Below, piece by piece: positions 25,403-35,459 of a stretch of 64,000 bases of DNA. The stretch's first letter is position 1. The number at the start of each line of letters is the position of its first letter. Source of the stretch: Microthrixaceae bacterium (GTDB lineage Bacteria > Actinomycetota > Acidimicrobiia > Acidimicrobiales > Microtrichaceae); NCBI GenBank assembly GCA_023957995.1, contig JAMLGK010000001.1, positions 124,001 to 188,000 on the forward strand. The letters are read 5' to 3'. The translations under genes were made by a program, and so were the position numbers. The notes below the pieces were generated by a model. The model was not told the DNA's origin and searched no databases. It was given only the letters and a program-made list of their open reading frames with translations.

Positions 25403-26911
25403 TCAGTTGCGTCGCAGGCCCTTGAGGCGTGTGCTCGCCGAACGCCCGAAGCGCAGCCGCATGGTTGCGATTCCCAGTCGATCCATGTGCACCGGCACCG
25501 GGAACCACCAGGGTTCGCGCATCGAGGGCAGCTTCTTCTGGCCCAGAACCGCCTTTACGTGGGAGAACTCCCTCAGTCCCTCGGAGCCGTGGACCCGACC
25601 CATGCCCGATTCCTTCACCCCGCCGAAGGGCAACCCCGTGACCGCGTAGCTGACGATGCAGTCGTTGATGCACACGTTGCCGGCCTCGAGACGCGTCGCC
25701 ACCTGCTCTCCCAGGGCACGGTCACGGGTCCAGACCGAGCTGTTCAGGCCGTACTGGGAGTCGTTGGCCAGGCGCACGGCCTCGTCGATGTCCGACACGG
25801 CCATCATCGGCAGCACGGGTCCGAATGTCTCCTCGGTCATGACGCTCATCGAATGGTCCACGTCGGTCAGGACCGTCGGTTCGAACCAGAGCCCGGCACG
25901 ATCCAACCGATTCCCCCCGAGAGCCACGGTTGCACCCCGGGCCACCGCGTCGGCCAGGTGGGCGGTGACCTTCTCCAGCTGCGGAGCGAAGGTCATCGAA
26001 CCGATGTCGCCCGAACCGCTGTCGTCCTGGCGGATCCGTCGGGTCTCGGACAGGACGCGCTCGAGGAACTCGTCGTGGACACTTCGCTCCACGTAGACCC
26101 GTTCGACCGACATGCAGGTCTGGCCGCTGTTCTGGAAGGCGCCCCAGACCGCTCCCTTTGCCGCACGGTCGAGATCCGCGTCGGCCGCCACGATCATCGG
26201 ATCCTTGCCACCCAGTTCCAACAGCACGGGGGTGAGGGTGTCCGAGGCGGCGCGCATGACCCGTTTCCCGGTGGCGGCAGAACCGGTGAAGACGATCTTG
26301 TCGACCCCGGAGCGCACCAGCGCCTCACCTGTCGCACCACCACCGGTGACCACCTGGACGATGTCTCCGTGCTCGTCGGTGGCGAAGAGTTCTCCGATCG
26401 CGAGTCCCACGGTGGGCGTGACCTCTGATGGTTTCAGCACCACGGTGTTGCCGGCGAACAGTGCGGTCACCAGAGGGGTCATCGACAGGGTGAAGGGGTA
26501 GTTCCACGGCGAGATGACTCCGACCACGCCGAGGGGCGAGTACTCCTTCCAGGGGCGCTTGTGGAACATGGTTCCGGGGGCCACGGGAACCGGCCGGAGA
26601 GCGGCCGCACCATTGCGTGCGTACCACTCGATGGTCTCGCAGACCGCCATCAGTTCGGTGGTCACCGCCTCGGAGGGCTGCTTGCCGGTCTCGGCGCAGA
26701 TCGTCTCGACGAGCGACTCCGCGCTGTCGAGCAGCCGGTCGCGAACCCTCAGCAGATGGCGTCGACGGTCCTCGAAGGAGGAACCCGCCCAACGAGCCGA
26801 GGCTGCTCTCGCACGGCCCACCGCAGCCGCCACCTCGTTGGGTGACATCTCTGGGACCAGGGCGATGACGGTATCGGTGCGCGGGTCACGGGTCTCGATG
26901 CTGGGCGACAT
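25403..26911 (-). CDS. NAD(P)+-dependent aldehyde dehydrogenase
   Basis: 502 residues of the ALDH superfamily, which oxidises aldehydes to acids. Visible: the NAD-binding region with PWNYPF and KPSEVTP, the motif LLELGGKDP with the general-base Glu, the catalytic Cys in NSGQTCMSVERV, and EETFGPVLP. Overall closest in style to succinate-semialdehyde or broad aliphatic aldehyde dehydrogenases; substrate not determined. The C-terminal extension of about 30 basic residues after the core is longer than usual. ATG 26911 has TAGTGT 7 nt upstream although the J-domain gene ends only 25 bp before, so it may have its own start site within an operon. Confidence 0.92.
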   Translation of the reverse strand: MSPSIETRDPRTDTVIALVPEMSPNEVAAAVGRARAASARWAGSSFEDRRRHLLRVRDRLLDSAESLVETICAETGKQPSEAVTTELMAVCETIEWYARNGAAALRPVPVAPGTMFHKRPWKEYSPLGVVGVISPWNYPFTLSMTPLVTALFAGNTVVLKPSEVTPTVGLAIGELFATDEHGDIVQVVTGGGATGEALVRSGVDKIVFTGSAATGKRVMRAASDTLTPVLLELGGKDPMIVAADADLDRAAKGAVWGAFQNSGQTCMSVERVYVERSVHDEFLERVLSETRRIRQDDSGSGDIGSMTFAPQLEKVTAHLADAVARGATVALGGNRLDRAGLWFEPTVLTDVDHSMSVMTEETFGPVLPMMAVSDIDEAVRLANDSQYGLNSSVWTRDRALGEQVATRLEAGNVCINDCIVSYAVTGLPFGGVKESGMGRVHGSEGLREFSHVKAVLGQKKLPSMREPWWFPVPVHMDRLGIATMRLRFGRSASTRLKGLRRN

Positions 26912-26918
26912 GCGCCGG

Positions 26919-26924
26919 ACACTA
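26919..26924 (-). promoter_or_regulatory. Leaderless-type -10 (TAGTGT) for the aldehyde dehydrogenase
   Basis: TANNNT hexamer 7 nt before ATG 26911, in the 25-bp gap after the J-domain gene. Confidence 0.4.
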
Positions 26925-26936
26925 CCGCCGGTGACC

Positions 26937-27554
26937 TCAGGGGGCCGCTGCGGACTGGAGTTCTCCAATGGTCCTGGCCAGCAGTCGGGTGACCGCTGCG
27001 ACCGGCGGTGGATCGCCGTTCGACATCGCCTCGACCTCACAGCGCACATGGGAGCGGTCCGATCCGCGGCGCGCCACCTGCAGGGTGACCGAGCAGGGCG
27101 GAGCGTGCAGGAACTCCGCCACCACGGCGATCATCCCGTCGCCGGGTGCGGCATGGGACACCTCGCCGAGTGCCCGTGCAGCGGCGAGCACCAGGCCGAA
27201 CACCTCGTCGGCCTCGCCCATCACGGTCAGCGTGGAGTCGTTGAGCACCCGGGCCCTCGAACCGGTGCGACGTGGCGAACCTGCCCCCGAGGTGCCGTTC
27301 GTACTGCCGTTGTGGCCGTTGGAGGAATTCGCCTGCATCCGGCGTGCCTCGGCTGTGCGGGCGGCCCTGTTCGCCCTGTACAACAGGTCGTAGGCAGCGC
27401 TCACCATGGCGGTCGCCTCAGAAGCGTTGGGGTGCGGATTCAGATCGGGATGAACCGCCCGCATCCGCCGGTGGTAGGCACGACGGACGTTGGTGAAGTC
27501 CTTCGCGTGCGCGGCATCGAGGCCGAGTATCCGAAGCGCTTCCTCCCTCTGCAC
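26937..27554 (-). CDS. J-domain protein (DnaJ-like co-chaperone fragment family)
   Basis: 205 residues. The N-terminal ~60 residues form a J domain with the HPD tripeptide (His35-Asp37, in RAVHPDLNP) that stimulates Hsp70 ATPase. A Ser/Asn/Gly-rich linker (~73-95) follows, then a C-terminal domain of unknown type with no zinc-finger or DnaJ client-binding domain. It is therefore a class III-like J protein; its Hsp70 partner is not in the window. GTG 27554 stands 7 nt after TAGAGT; a GGAGG is too close (1 nt) to serve as normal SD. Confidence 0.82.
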   Translation of the reverse strand: MQREEALRILGLDAAHAKDFTNVRRAYHRRMRAVHPDLNPHPNASEATAMVSAAYDLLYRANRAARTAEARRMQANSSNGHNGSTNGTSGAGSPRRTGSRARVLNDSTLTVMGEADEVFGLVLAAARALGEVSHAAPGDGMIAVVAEFLHAPPCSVTLQVARRGSDRSHVRCEVEAMSNGDPPPVAAVTRLLARTIGELQSAAAP

Positions 27555-27561
27555 ACCTCCG

Positions 27562-27567
27562 ACTCTA
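27562..27567 (-). promoter_or_regulatory. Leaderless-type -10 (TAGAGT) for the J-domain gene
   Basis: TANNNT hexamer 7 nt before GTG 27554. Confidence 0.45.
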
Positions 27568-27650
27568 CAGCCATACTGAGAATTCCAACAGTATTGGTCG
27601 GGACGTTTTCGGCAACGTCAGCGCTGAAGTGTCCCGAACAACGCCTGTGA

Positions 27651-27664
27651 ACCCCGCTCGGGGT
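27651..27664 (-). terminator. Short hairpin just after the M18 aminopeptidase stop
   Basis: ACCCCG-AG-CGGGGT on the minus strand, beginning 2 nt after the stop codon. Strong G/C arms but a tiny loop and no U-run, so factor-independent termination is possible but weakly supported. Confidence 0.35.
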
Positions 27665-27666
27665 GC

Positions 27667-29046
27667 TCAGCCCGCCAGCCAGGAACTGAACGAACCCACC
27701 ATGTGGTCGATGTCGGCCACGGCCATCAGCTCGCGCACGGAATGCATCGAGAGTTGGGGCATACCCACGTCGATGGTCCGGATCGCGAGCCCCGCTGCTA
27801 CGACAGGACCGATCGTCGAACCGCAGGGAATGTCGCCGCGGTGGGAGTACTCCTGGAAGGGCACGCCGGAGTTGGCACAGGCCAACTTGAATGCGGCACC
27901 ACCCTCACCGTCTGTGGCGTAGCGCTGGTTGGCGTTGTGCTTGATCACCGGTCCACCCCCCAGGGTCACCCAGTGATTGGGCTCGTGACGCTCGGGATAG
28001 TTCGGGTGTGTGCCATGTGCCATGTCTGCCGATAGGAACTCCGACTCGCTCAACGAGCGCAACAGGGCCGACCTGTCACCACCTGAGCCGACGACCAGCC
28101 GTTCCAGCACCTGGGCGAACCAGGCTCCGTCGGCTCCGGTGCTGCTGGAGGAACCGACCTCCTCGTGGTCGTTGAGCACCACCAACGAAGGGCGACCCGA
28201 CAGCGGCGCCGCCATCAGGGCCTCGAGGGCGCCGTAGGAGCAGCAGAGGTCATCGAGACGCGGGGCTGCGAACAGCTCACCGTCACGGCCGAGGCGATCC
28301 GGTGCCTGCGTGTCCACCGCACACAGATCCCAGCCGAGCACCGATTCGGGTGACGGGAGCCCGAGCAGCTCTGCGAGGAACTCCCTGAGGTCTCCCTCTG
28401 AGTCCGACCCCAGTCCCCACACGGGTTTGAGGTGTTGCTGGGGGTTCAGCTTCAGGCCCTCGGTGTTGACGTCCCGGTCGAGGTGAACGGCGAGCTGGGG
28501 CACCCGCAACAGAGGCCCACGCGGGTGGACCAACTCGGTCCTCAGGCCGCTGGGGGAGTCGCCATCGGAGACCGTTACCCGTCCGGCCAGCGTGAGGTCT
28601 CTGTCGAGCCAGGAGTTGATCAGGGCGCCCCCGTAGACCTCCACGGCCAGCTGCCTCAGGCCCGCCCGACCGGTGTCGGGGCGGGGACGGATCCGCAGGC
28701 CGGGAGAATCCGTGTGCGCGCCGATCATCCGGGTAGCGGTGGCTGCCGCGGCGGGAAGCCCGCTCCATGCCACCAGGGAACCATCCCGCACCACGAAGCC
28801 CTTCTCGGGTGGCGAGTCGAAGTCCTGGGACACGCCGAGCTCGATGAAACCGGCACCGGCGAGCAGGTCCCCACCCGCGCTGGCGGCGTGCCAGGGCGTG
28901 GGGGAGCGCTCGATGAAATCGCTCAACGCCGCGCAGTGCACACCCGCGGTGCCGGCGACAGCGGCCCCGTCCGAATCGGCCCTGTCTGAGTCAGCCCTGT
29001 TTGAAGGTGCGCTGTCGGGTGTTCGGGCCTGGTGTCTGGGGTCCAC
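27667..29046 (-). CDS. M18-family metalloaminopeptidase
   Basis: 459 residues. Dizinc aminopeptidase of the aspartyl aminopeptidase (DAP/ApeB) type, removing N-terminal acidic or neutral residues from peptides in the cytosol. Zinc and catalytic residues are visible: His and Asp in GAHTDSPGLR, Asp in RLDDLCCSYG, Glu pair in NDHEEVGSSS, Asp in SADMAHGTHPNY, and the late His in LSMHSVRE. The first ~30 residues are a low-complexity Asp/Ser/Arg/Ala extension made by a 15-bp repeat and are probably disordered. GTG 29046 has TAGCAT 8 nt upstream. Confidence 0.9.
   Translation of the reverse strand: MDPRHQARTPDSAPSNRADSDRADSDGAAVAGTAGVHCAALSDFIERSPTPWHAASAGGDLLAGAGFIELGVSQDFDSPPEKGFVVRDGSLVAWSGLPAAAATATRMIGAHTDSPGLRIRPRPDTGRAGLRQLAVEVYGGALINSWLDRDLTLAGRVTVSDGDSPSGLRTELVHPRGPLLRVPQLAVHLDRDVNTEGLKLNPQQHLKPVWGLGSDSEGDLREFLAELLGLPSPESVLGWDLCAVDTQAPDRLGRDGELFAAPRLDDLCCSYGALEALMAAPLSGRPSLVVLNDHEEVGSSSSTGADGAWFAQVLERLVVGSGGDRSALLRSLSESEFLSADMAHGTHPNYPERHEPNHWVTLGGGPVIKHNANQRYATDGEGGAAFKLACANSGVPFQEYSHRGDIPCGSTIGPVVAAGLAIRTIDVGMPQLSMHSVRELMAVADIDHMVGSFSSWLAG
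28970..29014. repeat. Imperfect 15-bp tandem repeat, three copies, at the M18 N-terminus
   Basis: Units beginning TCCGAATCGG, TCTGAGTCAG and TTTGAAGGTG. In the M18 frame they encode Ala-Asp-Ser-Asp repeats. The copies have diverged more than the other repeats here. Confidence 0.7.
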
Positions 29047-29054
29047 GTCGGCGG

Positions 29055-29060
29055 ATGCTA
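29055..29060 (-). promoter_or_regulatory. Leaderless-type -10 (TAGCAT) for the M18 gene
   Basis: TANNNT hexamer 8 nt before GTG 29046. Confidence 0.45.
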
Positions 29061-29295
29061 ACTGCGGCCCGGCGGGAGCGACGCCCGGTGGCCGCTCGGG
29101 GCCCTCAGCTGGCCATCTCGTTGCGGAAGGCCATCTCCTCTCGACTACATTGGTCTGACCGCCCCGAGGGCCTCATTCAGGTCTGGTCCGGGTCGTGGCA
29201 GGACGTTCATCGGCATCGTGGCCGGAAACACTGCGACCGCAATGACGCGGACCCATAACCATTCCCCTAGGGCCGCGCCTGCCCGCCGGGAGGCC

Positions 29296-29308
29296 CCGGT
29301 TGAACCGG
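29296..29308. promoter_or_regulatory. Inverted repeat CCGGTT-G-AACCGG in the gltB leader
   Basis: Perfect 6-bp arms around one base, 61 bp upstream of ATG 29370. Either an operator or a leader hairpin for nitrogen-responsive control; which is unknown. Confidence 0.35.
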
Positions 29309-29369
29309 TGCCGCACACCAGTCGGCGGGCCGGGCCCGTCGAAATCCGATCAGGCGGAGGAACATCTAG

Positions 29370-32300
29370 ATGTCGAGCGAGCCAACAAGTCCGAAGGGCC
29401 TCTACAGCCCCGCACACGAACACGACGCCTGCGGCGTGTCGTTCGTTGTCGACATGCACGGCCGCACGAGCCACAACCTGGTCTCGATGGCGCTCACCTC
29501 GCTGTGCAACCTGGACCACCGCGGTGCCACCGGCGCCGAGGTCAACACCGGCGACGGCGCCGGGATCCTCGTGCAGGTGCCCGACGCGTTCCTGCGCAGC
29601 GCGGTCGACTTCACGCTCCCCCCGGCCGGCAGCTACGCGGTGGGCATCGCGTTCCTGCCCCGCGACGCTTCGGCCCGCGACGAGGCCGTGGACGGCATCG
29701 AGAAGATCTGTGCTGCCGAGGGCCTCGCCGTGCTCGGCTGGCGCTCGGTTCCCGTCGATCCCTCGATGATCGGTTCCACCGCCGAGAAGGCGATGCCGGA
29801 GTTCCGCCAGCTGTTCGTGGCCGACCTTGCGGGCGAGCGATCGGGCATCGAGCTCGACCGGCTCGCGTACGTGGCCCGAAAGCGCATCGAACACGAGGTG
29901 AGCGCTCCCGAGGGTTCCGACGTCTACTTCCCCTCGCTGTCGGCGCGCACCCTGGTCTACAAGGGCATGTTGACCACCCCGCAGCTGGGCGAGTTCTTCG
30001 ACGACCTCCGCGACGAAGCCTTCGAATCGGCTCTGGCTCTCGTGCACAGCCGCTTCTCCACCAACACGTTCCCCTCCTGGCCCCTGGCCCATCCGTACCG
30101 CTACGTGGCCCACAACGGCGAGATCAACACGGTCCAGGGCAACCAGAACTGGATGCGGGCCCGTGAGGCACTGCTCAGCTCACCCCTGCTGCCCGGTGGC
30201 GACACCCCCGAGGAACTCGAGCGGATCTTCCCGATCTGCACGCCCGGAGCCTCCGACACCGCGCGTCTGGATGAGGCCCTGGAGCTGTTGCACCTCGGCG
30301 GCTACTCACTTCCGCACGCGATGCTCATGATGATCCCCGAGGCGTGGGAGAACCATCAGCACATGGACCCCGCGGTGCGGGACTTCTACCGCTTCCACTC
30401 AGGGATCATGGAGCCGTGGGACGGCCCCGCCTCGGTGACGTTCACCGACGGCACCGTCGTGGGCGCGGTCCTCGACCGCAACGGCCTGCGCCCTTCGCGC
30501 TACTGGGTCTGCGATGACGGGCTGGTGGTGATGGCCTCCGAGGTCGGCACCCTGCCCATCGAGGCCTCCAAGGTCATCCAGAAGGGGCGCCTGCAGCCCG
30601 GCCGGATGTTCCTGATCGACACCTCCCAGGGTCGGATCATCGACGACGAGGAGATCAAGGCCGAACTGGCCGCCGCCCACCCCTACGGTGAATGGCTGGC
30701 CTCCGGGGTGCGAAGCCTCGATGACCTGCCCCACACGGCACACATCACCGAGTCACACCGTGAGGTGCTGCGCGAACAGCAGACCTTCGGCTACACGATC
30801 GAAGAACTCAAAGTGCTCATCGAGCCGATGGCCCGCAACGGAGCGGAGGCCCTCGGCTCGATGGGCACCGACACACCGCTCGCAGTGCTCTCGGAACGCC
30901 CGAAGCTGCTGTACGACTACTTCAAGCAGCTCTTCGCCCAGGTGACCAACCCACCCCTGGACGCGATCCGTGAGGAACTGGTGACGAGCCTGGGGCGCAA
31001 CATCGGCCCGGAGGCGAACATCCTCGATCCCGGCCCCGAATCGTGCCAGCTGCTCGAGCTGCCCTATCCGATCATCGACAACGACTCCCTCGAGCGCATC
31101 CTGCACATCGAGGAGGCCGACGACCGGTTCCGCTCACGCAAGATCCGCTGCCTGTTCCCGGCGTTCTCCGGTGGCCCCGGGCTGCGCCGCGCACTCGAAC
31201 GGCTCCGCACCGAGGTCTCCGAGGCGATCGCCGAGGGCGTGAACATCATCGTGCTCTCCGACGAGATGTCGACCGAGGACCTGGCACCGATACCGATGCT
31301 GCTCGCCACGTCGGCGGTGCATCACCACCTGATCCAGGAGAAGACCCGCACCCAGGTCGGTCTCATCGTCGAAACCGGCGAGGCCCGCACCGTGCACCAC
31401 CACTGTCTGCTGCTCGGCTACGGCGCGGCCGCCATCAACCCGTACCTGGCGTTCGACTCGATCGAGAAGCTGATCGAGGACGGACCCACCTCGATGACCG
31501 ACTTCGACACCGCGGTCGACAACTACATCAAGGCCTCCGGCAAGGGCATCCTCAAGGTGATGTCCAAGATGGGGATCTCGACCGCCGCCTCCTACACCGG
31601 TGCGCAGATCTTCGAGGCGATCGGACTCGGCGAGGAACTGGTCGACGAGTACTTCTGTGGCACCGTGAGCCGCCTCGGCGGCATCGGGCTGGACGAACTG
31701 GCCGAAGAGGTGCGCAGGCGCCACGCCAAGGCCTATCCGATGAGACCGACCGAGACCGCACACCGCGGACTCGAGTCCGGTGGCGAATACCAGTGGCGCC
31801 GCGAGGGTGAGTACCACCTGTTCAATCCCAAGACCGTCTTCAAGTTGCAGCATGCGACCCGTAGCGGTCAGTACGAGGTCTTCAAGGAGTACACCCAGCT
31901 GGTCAACGACCAGTCCGAACAGCTGGCCACGTTGCGCGGTCTGTTCAGGCTGCGCACGGGCGAGCGCCCGGCCGTGCCTCTCGACGAGGTGGAGCCGGCC
32001 AGCGAGATCGTCAAGCGGTTCTCGACCGGAGCGATGAGCTACGGCTCGATCTCCGCCGAGGCCCATCAGACCCTGGCGGTCGCCATGAACCGGTTGGGGG
32101 CCAAGTCCAACACCGGTGAGGGTGGTGAGGACCCGGCGCGCTTCGAGGTGGAGCCCAACGGCGACACCCGCCGTTCGGCGATCAAGCAGGTTGCGTCGGG
32201 ACGGTTCGGAGTCACCTCCAACTACCTCACCAACGCCGATGACATCCAGATCAAGATGGCCCAGGGAGCCAAGCCCGGTGAGGGCGGCCAGCTGCCCGGC

Positions 32301-33941
32301 CACAAGGTGTATCCCTGGGTGGCCGAGGTGCGGCACTCCACCCCCGGGGTGGGCCTGATCTCGCCTCCACCACACCACGACATCTATTCGATCGAGGACC
32401 TCGCCCAGCTGATCCACGACCTGAAGAACTCCAACCCCGGTGCGCGGATCCACGTGAAGCTGGTCGCGGAGGTCGGGGTCGGAACGGTTGCGGCCGGCGT
32501 CGCCAAGGCCAAGTCCGATGTGGTGCTGATCTCGGGCCACGACGGAGGCACCGGCGCCAGCCCGCTCACCTCGATCAAGCATGCCGGGGCCCCGTGGGAG
32601 ATGGGCCTGGCCGAGACGCAGCAGACCCTGCTGCTCAACGGGCTGCGCGACCGCATCGTCGTGCAGGTAGACGGTCAGATGAAGACCGGCCGTGACGTGA
32701 TCATCGGGGCCCTCTTGGGCGCCGAGGAGTTCGGTTTCGCGACCGCTCCGCTGGTGGTTTCGGGCTGCATCATGATGCGGGTCTGCCACCTCGACACCTG
32801 CCCGGTCGGCATCGCCACCCAGAACCCCGTGCTACGGGAGCGCTACAGCGGCAAACCGGAGTTCGTCGAGAACTTCATGAACTACATCGCCGAGGAGGTG
32901 CGCGAGCTGCTCGCCGAACTCGGCTTCCGCTCGCTCGCCGAGGCGGTCGGTCATGCCGAGCTGATCGACGCCGCCGAGGCCGTGGATCACTGGAAGGCCT
33001 CCGGACTCGACCTCAGTCCGATCCTCGAGGTGGTGAAGCCCTGGGAGGACGACCACCTGCTCAACACCCGCGAGCAGTACCACGGCCTCGACGTGGCACT
33101 CGACCGCCAGCTCATCGAGGAGTGCTCCGAGAGCCTCTCCGAGGGCAAACCGGTGCACCTCGACCTGCCGATCCGCAACGTCAACCGGACCGTGGGCACG
33201 ATGCTCGGTCACGAGCTGACCAAGCGCCACGGCGCCGAGGGTCTGCCCGACGACACCATCGTGATCGACTTCACCGGCTCGGCGGGCAACAGCTTCGGAG
33301 CGTTCGTGCCGCGGGGGATCACCCTGCGGCTGCACGGTGATGCCAACGACTACGTGGGCAAGGGCCTCTCGGGGGGCCGCCTGGTGCTGACGCCGCCGTC
33401 GGACTCCCATGAGTCCCTGGTGGCGGAATCCAACATCGTGGCCGGCAACGTGATCGGCTACGGCGCGACGGGCGGGGAGATCTACCTCAACGGCCTGGTG
33501 GGCGAACGGTTCTGCGTTCGCAACTCCGGCGCTGTCGCAGTGGTCGAAGGCGTCGGAGACCACGCGTGTGAGTACATGACCGGTGGCCGTGTGGTGGTGC
33601 TGGGTAGGACCGGACGCAACTTCGGTGCCGGGATGTCGGGCGGCGAGGCCTACGTGTTGGATCCCGACTCGGTCTTCGCTGAGCACGTCAACTACGAGAT
33701 GGTCTCGGTGGTGCCCCTCGAACAGGCCGATCGCGAGTTCCTGCACGGTGCGGTCACCAGACACCGCGAGCTGACCGGCTCGGCGCTCGCGCAACGTCTG
33801 CTCGACGACTGGGAGGGCACTCTCGGACACTTCGCGAAGGTGATGCCCAACGACTACCAGCGGGTGCTCGATGCCAAGGCCAAGGCCGAGCGCGAAGGGC
33901 TCGATGTCACCGAGACGATCATGGCTGCGGCGCAGAAATGA
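29370..33941 (+). CDS. gltB: Glutamate synthase (NADPH), large subunit
   Basis: 1523 residues, full length. Converts glutamine plus 2-oxoglutarate to two glutamates together with GltD. An N-terminal class II glutamine amidotransferase domain (~21-420) has Cys21 in DACGVSF as nucleophile after removal of a 20-residue propeptide. A central domain follows, then the FMN synthase domain (~830-1200) with the 3Fe-4S cysteines in [15 protein letters not shown], and a C-terminal GXGXG beta-helix domain (~1250-1480). The ATG has GGAGG at 9 nt. gltD follows after 48 bp; the pair is the usual gltBD operon. Confidence 0.97.
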   Translation: MSSEPTSPKGLYSPAHEHDACGVSFVVDMHGRTSHNLVSMALTSLCNLDHRGATGAEVNTGDGAGILVQVPDAFLRSAVDFTLPPAGSYAVGIAFLPRDASARDEAVDGIEKICAAEGLAVLGWRSVPVDPSMIGSTAEKAMPEFRQLFVADLAGERSGIELDRLAYVARKRIEHEVSAPEGSDVYFPSLSARTLVYKGMLTTPQLGEFFDDLRDEAFESALALVHSRFSTNTFPSWPLAHPYRYVAHNGEINTVQGNQNWMRAREALLSSPLLPGGDTPEELERIFPICTPGASDTARLDEALELLHLGGYSLPHAMLMMIPEAWENHQHMDPAVRDFYRFHSGIMEPWDGPASVTFTDGTVVGAVLDRNGLRPSRYWVCDDGLVVMASEVGTLPIEASKVIQKGRLQPGRMFLIDTSQGRIIDDEEIKAELAAAHPYGEWLASGVRSLDDLPHTAHITESHREVLREQQTFGYTIEELKVLIEPMARNGAEALGSMGTDTPLAVLSERPKLLYDYFKQLFAQVTNPPLDAIREELVTSLGRNIGPEANILDPGPESCQLLELPYPIIDNDSLERILHIEEADDRFRSRKIRCLFPAFSGGPGLRRALERLRTEVSEAIAEGVNIIVLSDEMSTEDLAPIPMLLATSAVHHHLIQEKTRTQVGLIVETGEARTVHHHCLLLGYGAAAINPYLAFDSIEKLIEDGPTSMTDFDTAVDNYIKASGKGILKVMSKMGISTAASYTGAQIFEAIGLGEELVDEYFCGTVSRLGGIGLDELAEEVRRRHAKAYPMRPTETAHRGLESGGEYQWRREGEYHLFNPKTVFKLQHATRSGQYEVFKEYTQLVNDQSEQLATLRGLFRLRTGERPAVPLDEVEPASEIVKRFSTGAMSYGSISAEAHQTLAVAMNRLGAKSNTGEGGEDPARFEVEPNGDTRRSAIKQVASGRFGVTSNYLTNADDIQIKMAQGAKPGEGGQLPGHKVYPWVAEVRHSTPGVGLISPPPHHDIYSIEDLAQLIHDLKNSNPGARIHVKLVAEVGVGTVAAGVAKAKSDVVLISGHDGGTGASPLTSIKHAGAPWEMGLAETQQTLLLNGLRDRIVVQVDGQMKTGRDVIIGALLGAEEFGFATAPLVVSGCIMMRVCHLDTCPVGIATQNPVLRERYSGKPEFVENFMNYIAEEVRELLAELGFRSLAEAVGHAELIDAAEAVDHWKASGLDLSPILEVVKPWEDDHLLNTREQYHGLDVALDRQLIEECSESLSEGKPVHLDLPIRNVNRTVGTMLGHELTKRHGAEGLPDDTIVIDFTGSAGNSFGAFVPRGITLRLHGDANDYVGKGLSGGRLVLTPPSDSHESLVAESNIVAGNVIGYGATGGEIYLNGLVGERFCVRNSGAVAVVEGVGDHACEYMTGGRVVVLGRTGRNFGAGMSGGEAYVLDPDSVFAEHVNYEMVSVVPLEQADREFLHGAVTRHRELTGSALAQRLLDDWEGTLGHFAKVMPNDYQRVLDAKAKAEREGLDVTETIMAAAQK

Positions 33942-33951
33942 ATTCCAACCA

Positions 33952-33967
33952 GGGCACCCGGGTGCCC
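33952..33967. promoter_or_regulatory. 16-bp perfect palindrome GGGCACCCGGGTGCCC between gltB and gltD
   Basis: Occupies a third of the 48-bp gltB-gltD gap. It may form an mRNA hairpin tuning the GltB:GltD ratio, or bind a protein. Its 12-bp core, GCACCCGGGTGC, is also found in each 84-bp tadG repeat. Confidence 0.4.
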
Positions 33968-33989
33968 ACCGGGACGAGAAGAGGATCAC

Positions 33990-35459
33990 ATGGGTGACAT
34001 ACGGGGATTTCTGAAGCACGATCGTGCAACACCGAAGCACCGGCCGGTACCGGTGCGGCTGCGCGACTGGAAAGAGGTCTACGAGGAGTTCCCGGTCGAG
34101 GAGCTGCAGGAACAGGCCAGCCGCTGCATGGACTGCGGCATTCCGTTCTGCAACAACGGCTGCCCGTTGGGCAACATCATCCCGGACTGGAACGACCTGG
34201 TCTTCCGGGGCGACTGGGACGCGGCGATGGAACGCCTGCACGCCACCAACAACTTCCCCGATTTCACCGGCAGGCTGTGCCCTGCACCTTGTGAGACCGC
34301 TTGCGTGCTGGGAATCAACCAGCCGCCGGTCACCATCAAGGAGGTCGAGAAGACCATCGTCGAACAGGCCTTCGAGCGGGACCTGGTGATTCCCCGGCGG
34401 CCGACCCGCTTCACCGGCCGTTCTGCAGCCGTGATCGGCTCGGGCCCGGCGGGGCTCGCTGCGGCACAGCAGCTCACGCGGGCGGGCCACCGCGTGGTGG
34501 TGTACGAACGCGCTGACCGCATCGGCGGACTTCTGCGCTACGGCATCCCCGAGTTCAAGATGGAGAAGTGGGTCCTCGACCGCCGGCTCGCACAGATGCG
34601 GGCCGAGGGCACCGAGTTCCGGCGCAACGTGAACGTCGGAGTGGACCTCACCGTCGACCAGCTCCGGGCCAACTACGACGCGATCGTGGTCGCCACGGGC
34701 TCCACCATCGCGCGCGATCTGCCGGTTCCCGGCCGGGAGCTCGGCGGGATCCACCAGGCGATGGACTACCTGCCGTGGGCCAACAAGGTCCAGGCCGGCG
34801 ACCTCACGCCCGCTGAGCTGCCGGTCACGGCCGACGGCAAGCGGGTGCTGATCATCGGAGGTGGCGACACCGGCGCCGACTGCCTCGGCACCTCGCACCG
34901 CCAGGGCGCGCTCAGCGTGCACCAGTTCGAGATCATGCCCCGCCCGCCCGAGGAGCGACCCGAGCAGCATCCGTGGCCCACCTGGCCGTTCACCTACAAG
35001 GTCACCTCGGCCCACGAGGAGGGCGGCGAGCGCGTCTATGCGGTCAACACCCTCGAGTTCCTCGGCGACGCCGATGGAAACGTGCGCGCGGTCAGGTTCT
35101 GCGAGGTCGAACAGAAGGTGGTCGACGGTCGACCCAGCTTCGTGCCCGTCGAGGGAACCGAACAGGAACTCGAGGTCGATCTCGTCCTGCTGGCGATGGG
35201 CTTCGTCGGCCCCGAGCGCAACGGCCTCCTCGAGGGCCTCGGCGTGGAGTTCGACGAGCGCGGCAACGTCAAGCGCGACGACGGCTGGGCCAGCACGGTG
35301 CCCGACGTGTTCGTGGCGGGGGACGCCGGTCGGGGCCAGAGCCTCATCGTGTGGGCCATCGCCGAGGGACGCTCATGTGCCGCGGCAGTGGATCTGCAGC
35401 TGATGGGGGAGACCGATCTGCCCTCACCTGTGAAGCCCACCGACAGACCCCTTGTCTGA
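33990..35459 (+). CDS. gltD: Glutamate synthase (NADPH), small subunit
   Basis: 489 residues. Transfers electrons from NADPH via FAD and Fe-S centres to GltB. The N-terminal Cys-rich domain is complete (CMDCGIPFCNNGCPLGN and CPAPCETACVLG). The FAD site is GSGPAGLAAAQQL (~147-160), the NADPH site GGGDTGADC (~289-297), and the C-terminal ATG-like motif VFVAGDAGRGQSLIVWAIAEGR closes the FAD domain. AGAGGA lies shortly upstream of ATG 33990. The next gene overlaps its stop codon. Confidence 0.97.
   Translation: MGDIRGFLKHDRATPKHRPVPVRLRDWKEVYEEFPVEELQEQASRCMDCGIPFCNNGCPLGNIIPDWNDLVFRGDWDAAMERLHATNNFPDFTGRLCPAPCETACVLGINQPPVTIKEVEKTIVEQAFERDLVIPRRPTRFTGRSAAVIGSGPAGLAAAQQLTRAGHRVVVYERADRIGGLLRYGIPEFKMEKWVLDRRLAQMRAEGTEFRRNVNVGVDLTVDQLRANYDAIVVATGSTIARDLPVPGRELGGIHQAMDYLPWANKVQAGDLTPAELPVTADGKRVLIIGGGDTGADCLGTSHRQGALSVHQFEIMPRPPEERPEQHPWPTWPFTYKVTSAHEEGGERVYAVNTLEFLGDADGNVRAVRFCEVEQKVVDGRPSFVPVEGTEQELEVDLVLLAMGFVGPERNGLLEGLGVEFDERGNVKRDDGWASTVPDVFVAGDAGRGQSLIVWAIAEGRSCAAAVDLQLMGETDLPSPVKPTDRPLV

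Larger units (their letters stand above)
29047..29369. other. 323-bp divergent intergenic region between the M18 gene and gltB
   Basis: The largest gene-free gap. On the minus side it has the TAGCAT of the M18 gene. On the plus side a weak pair TTGCGG (29121-29126) / TACATT (29146-29151, 19-bp spacing) could start a leader of about 210 nt for gltB. A CCGGTT-G-AACCGG inverted repeat is at 29296-29308, and GGAGG (29356-29360) is 9 nt before the gltB ATG. I recognise no known riboswitch or GlnR box. Confidence 0.6.

Noticed and set aside
29241..29369. Leader peptide ORF with closely spaced His/Asn codons upstream of gltB
   Set aside because: The frame does not terminate before gltB but runs on through its coding region, so it is more likely a chance frame.
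29047..29369. Glutamine-type riboswitch or GlnR operator before gltB
   Set aside because: I could not find the conserved sequence blocks of either; only a simple inverted repeat is visible.
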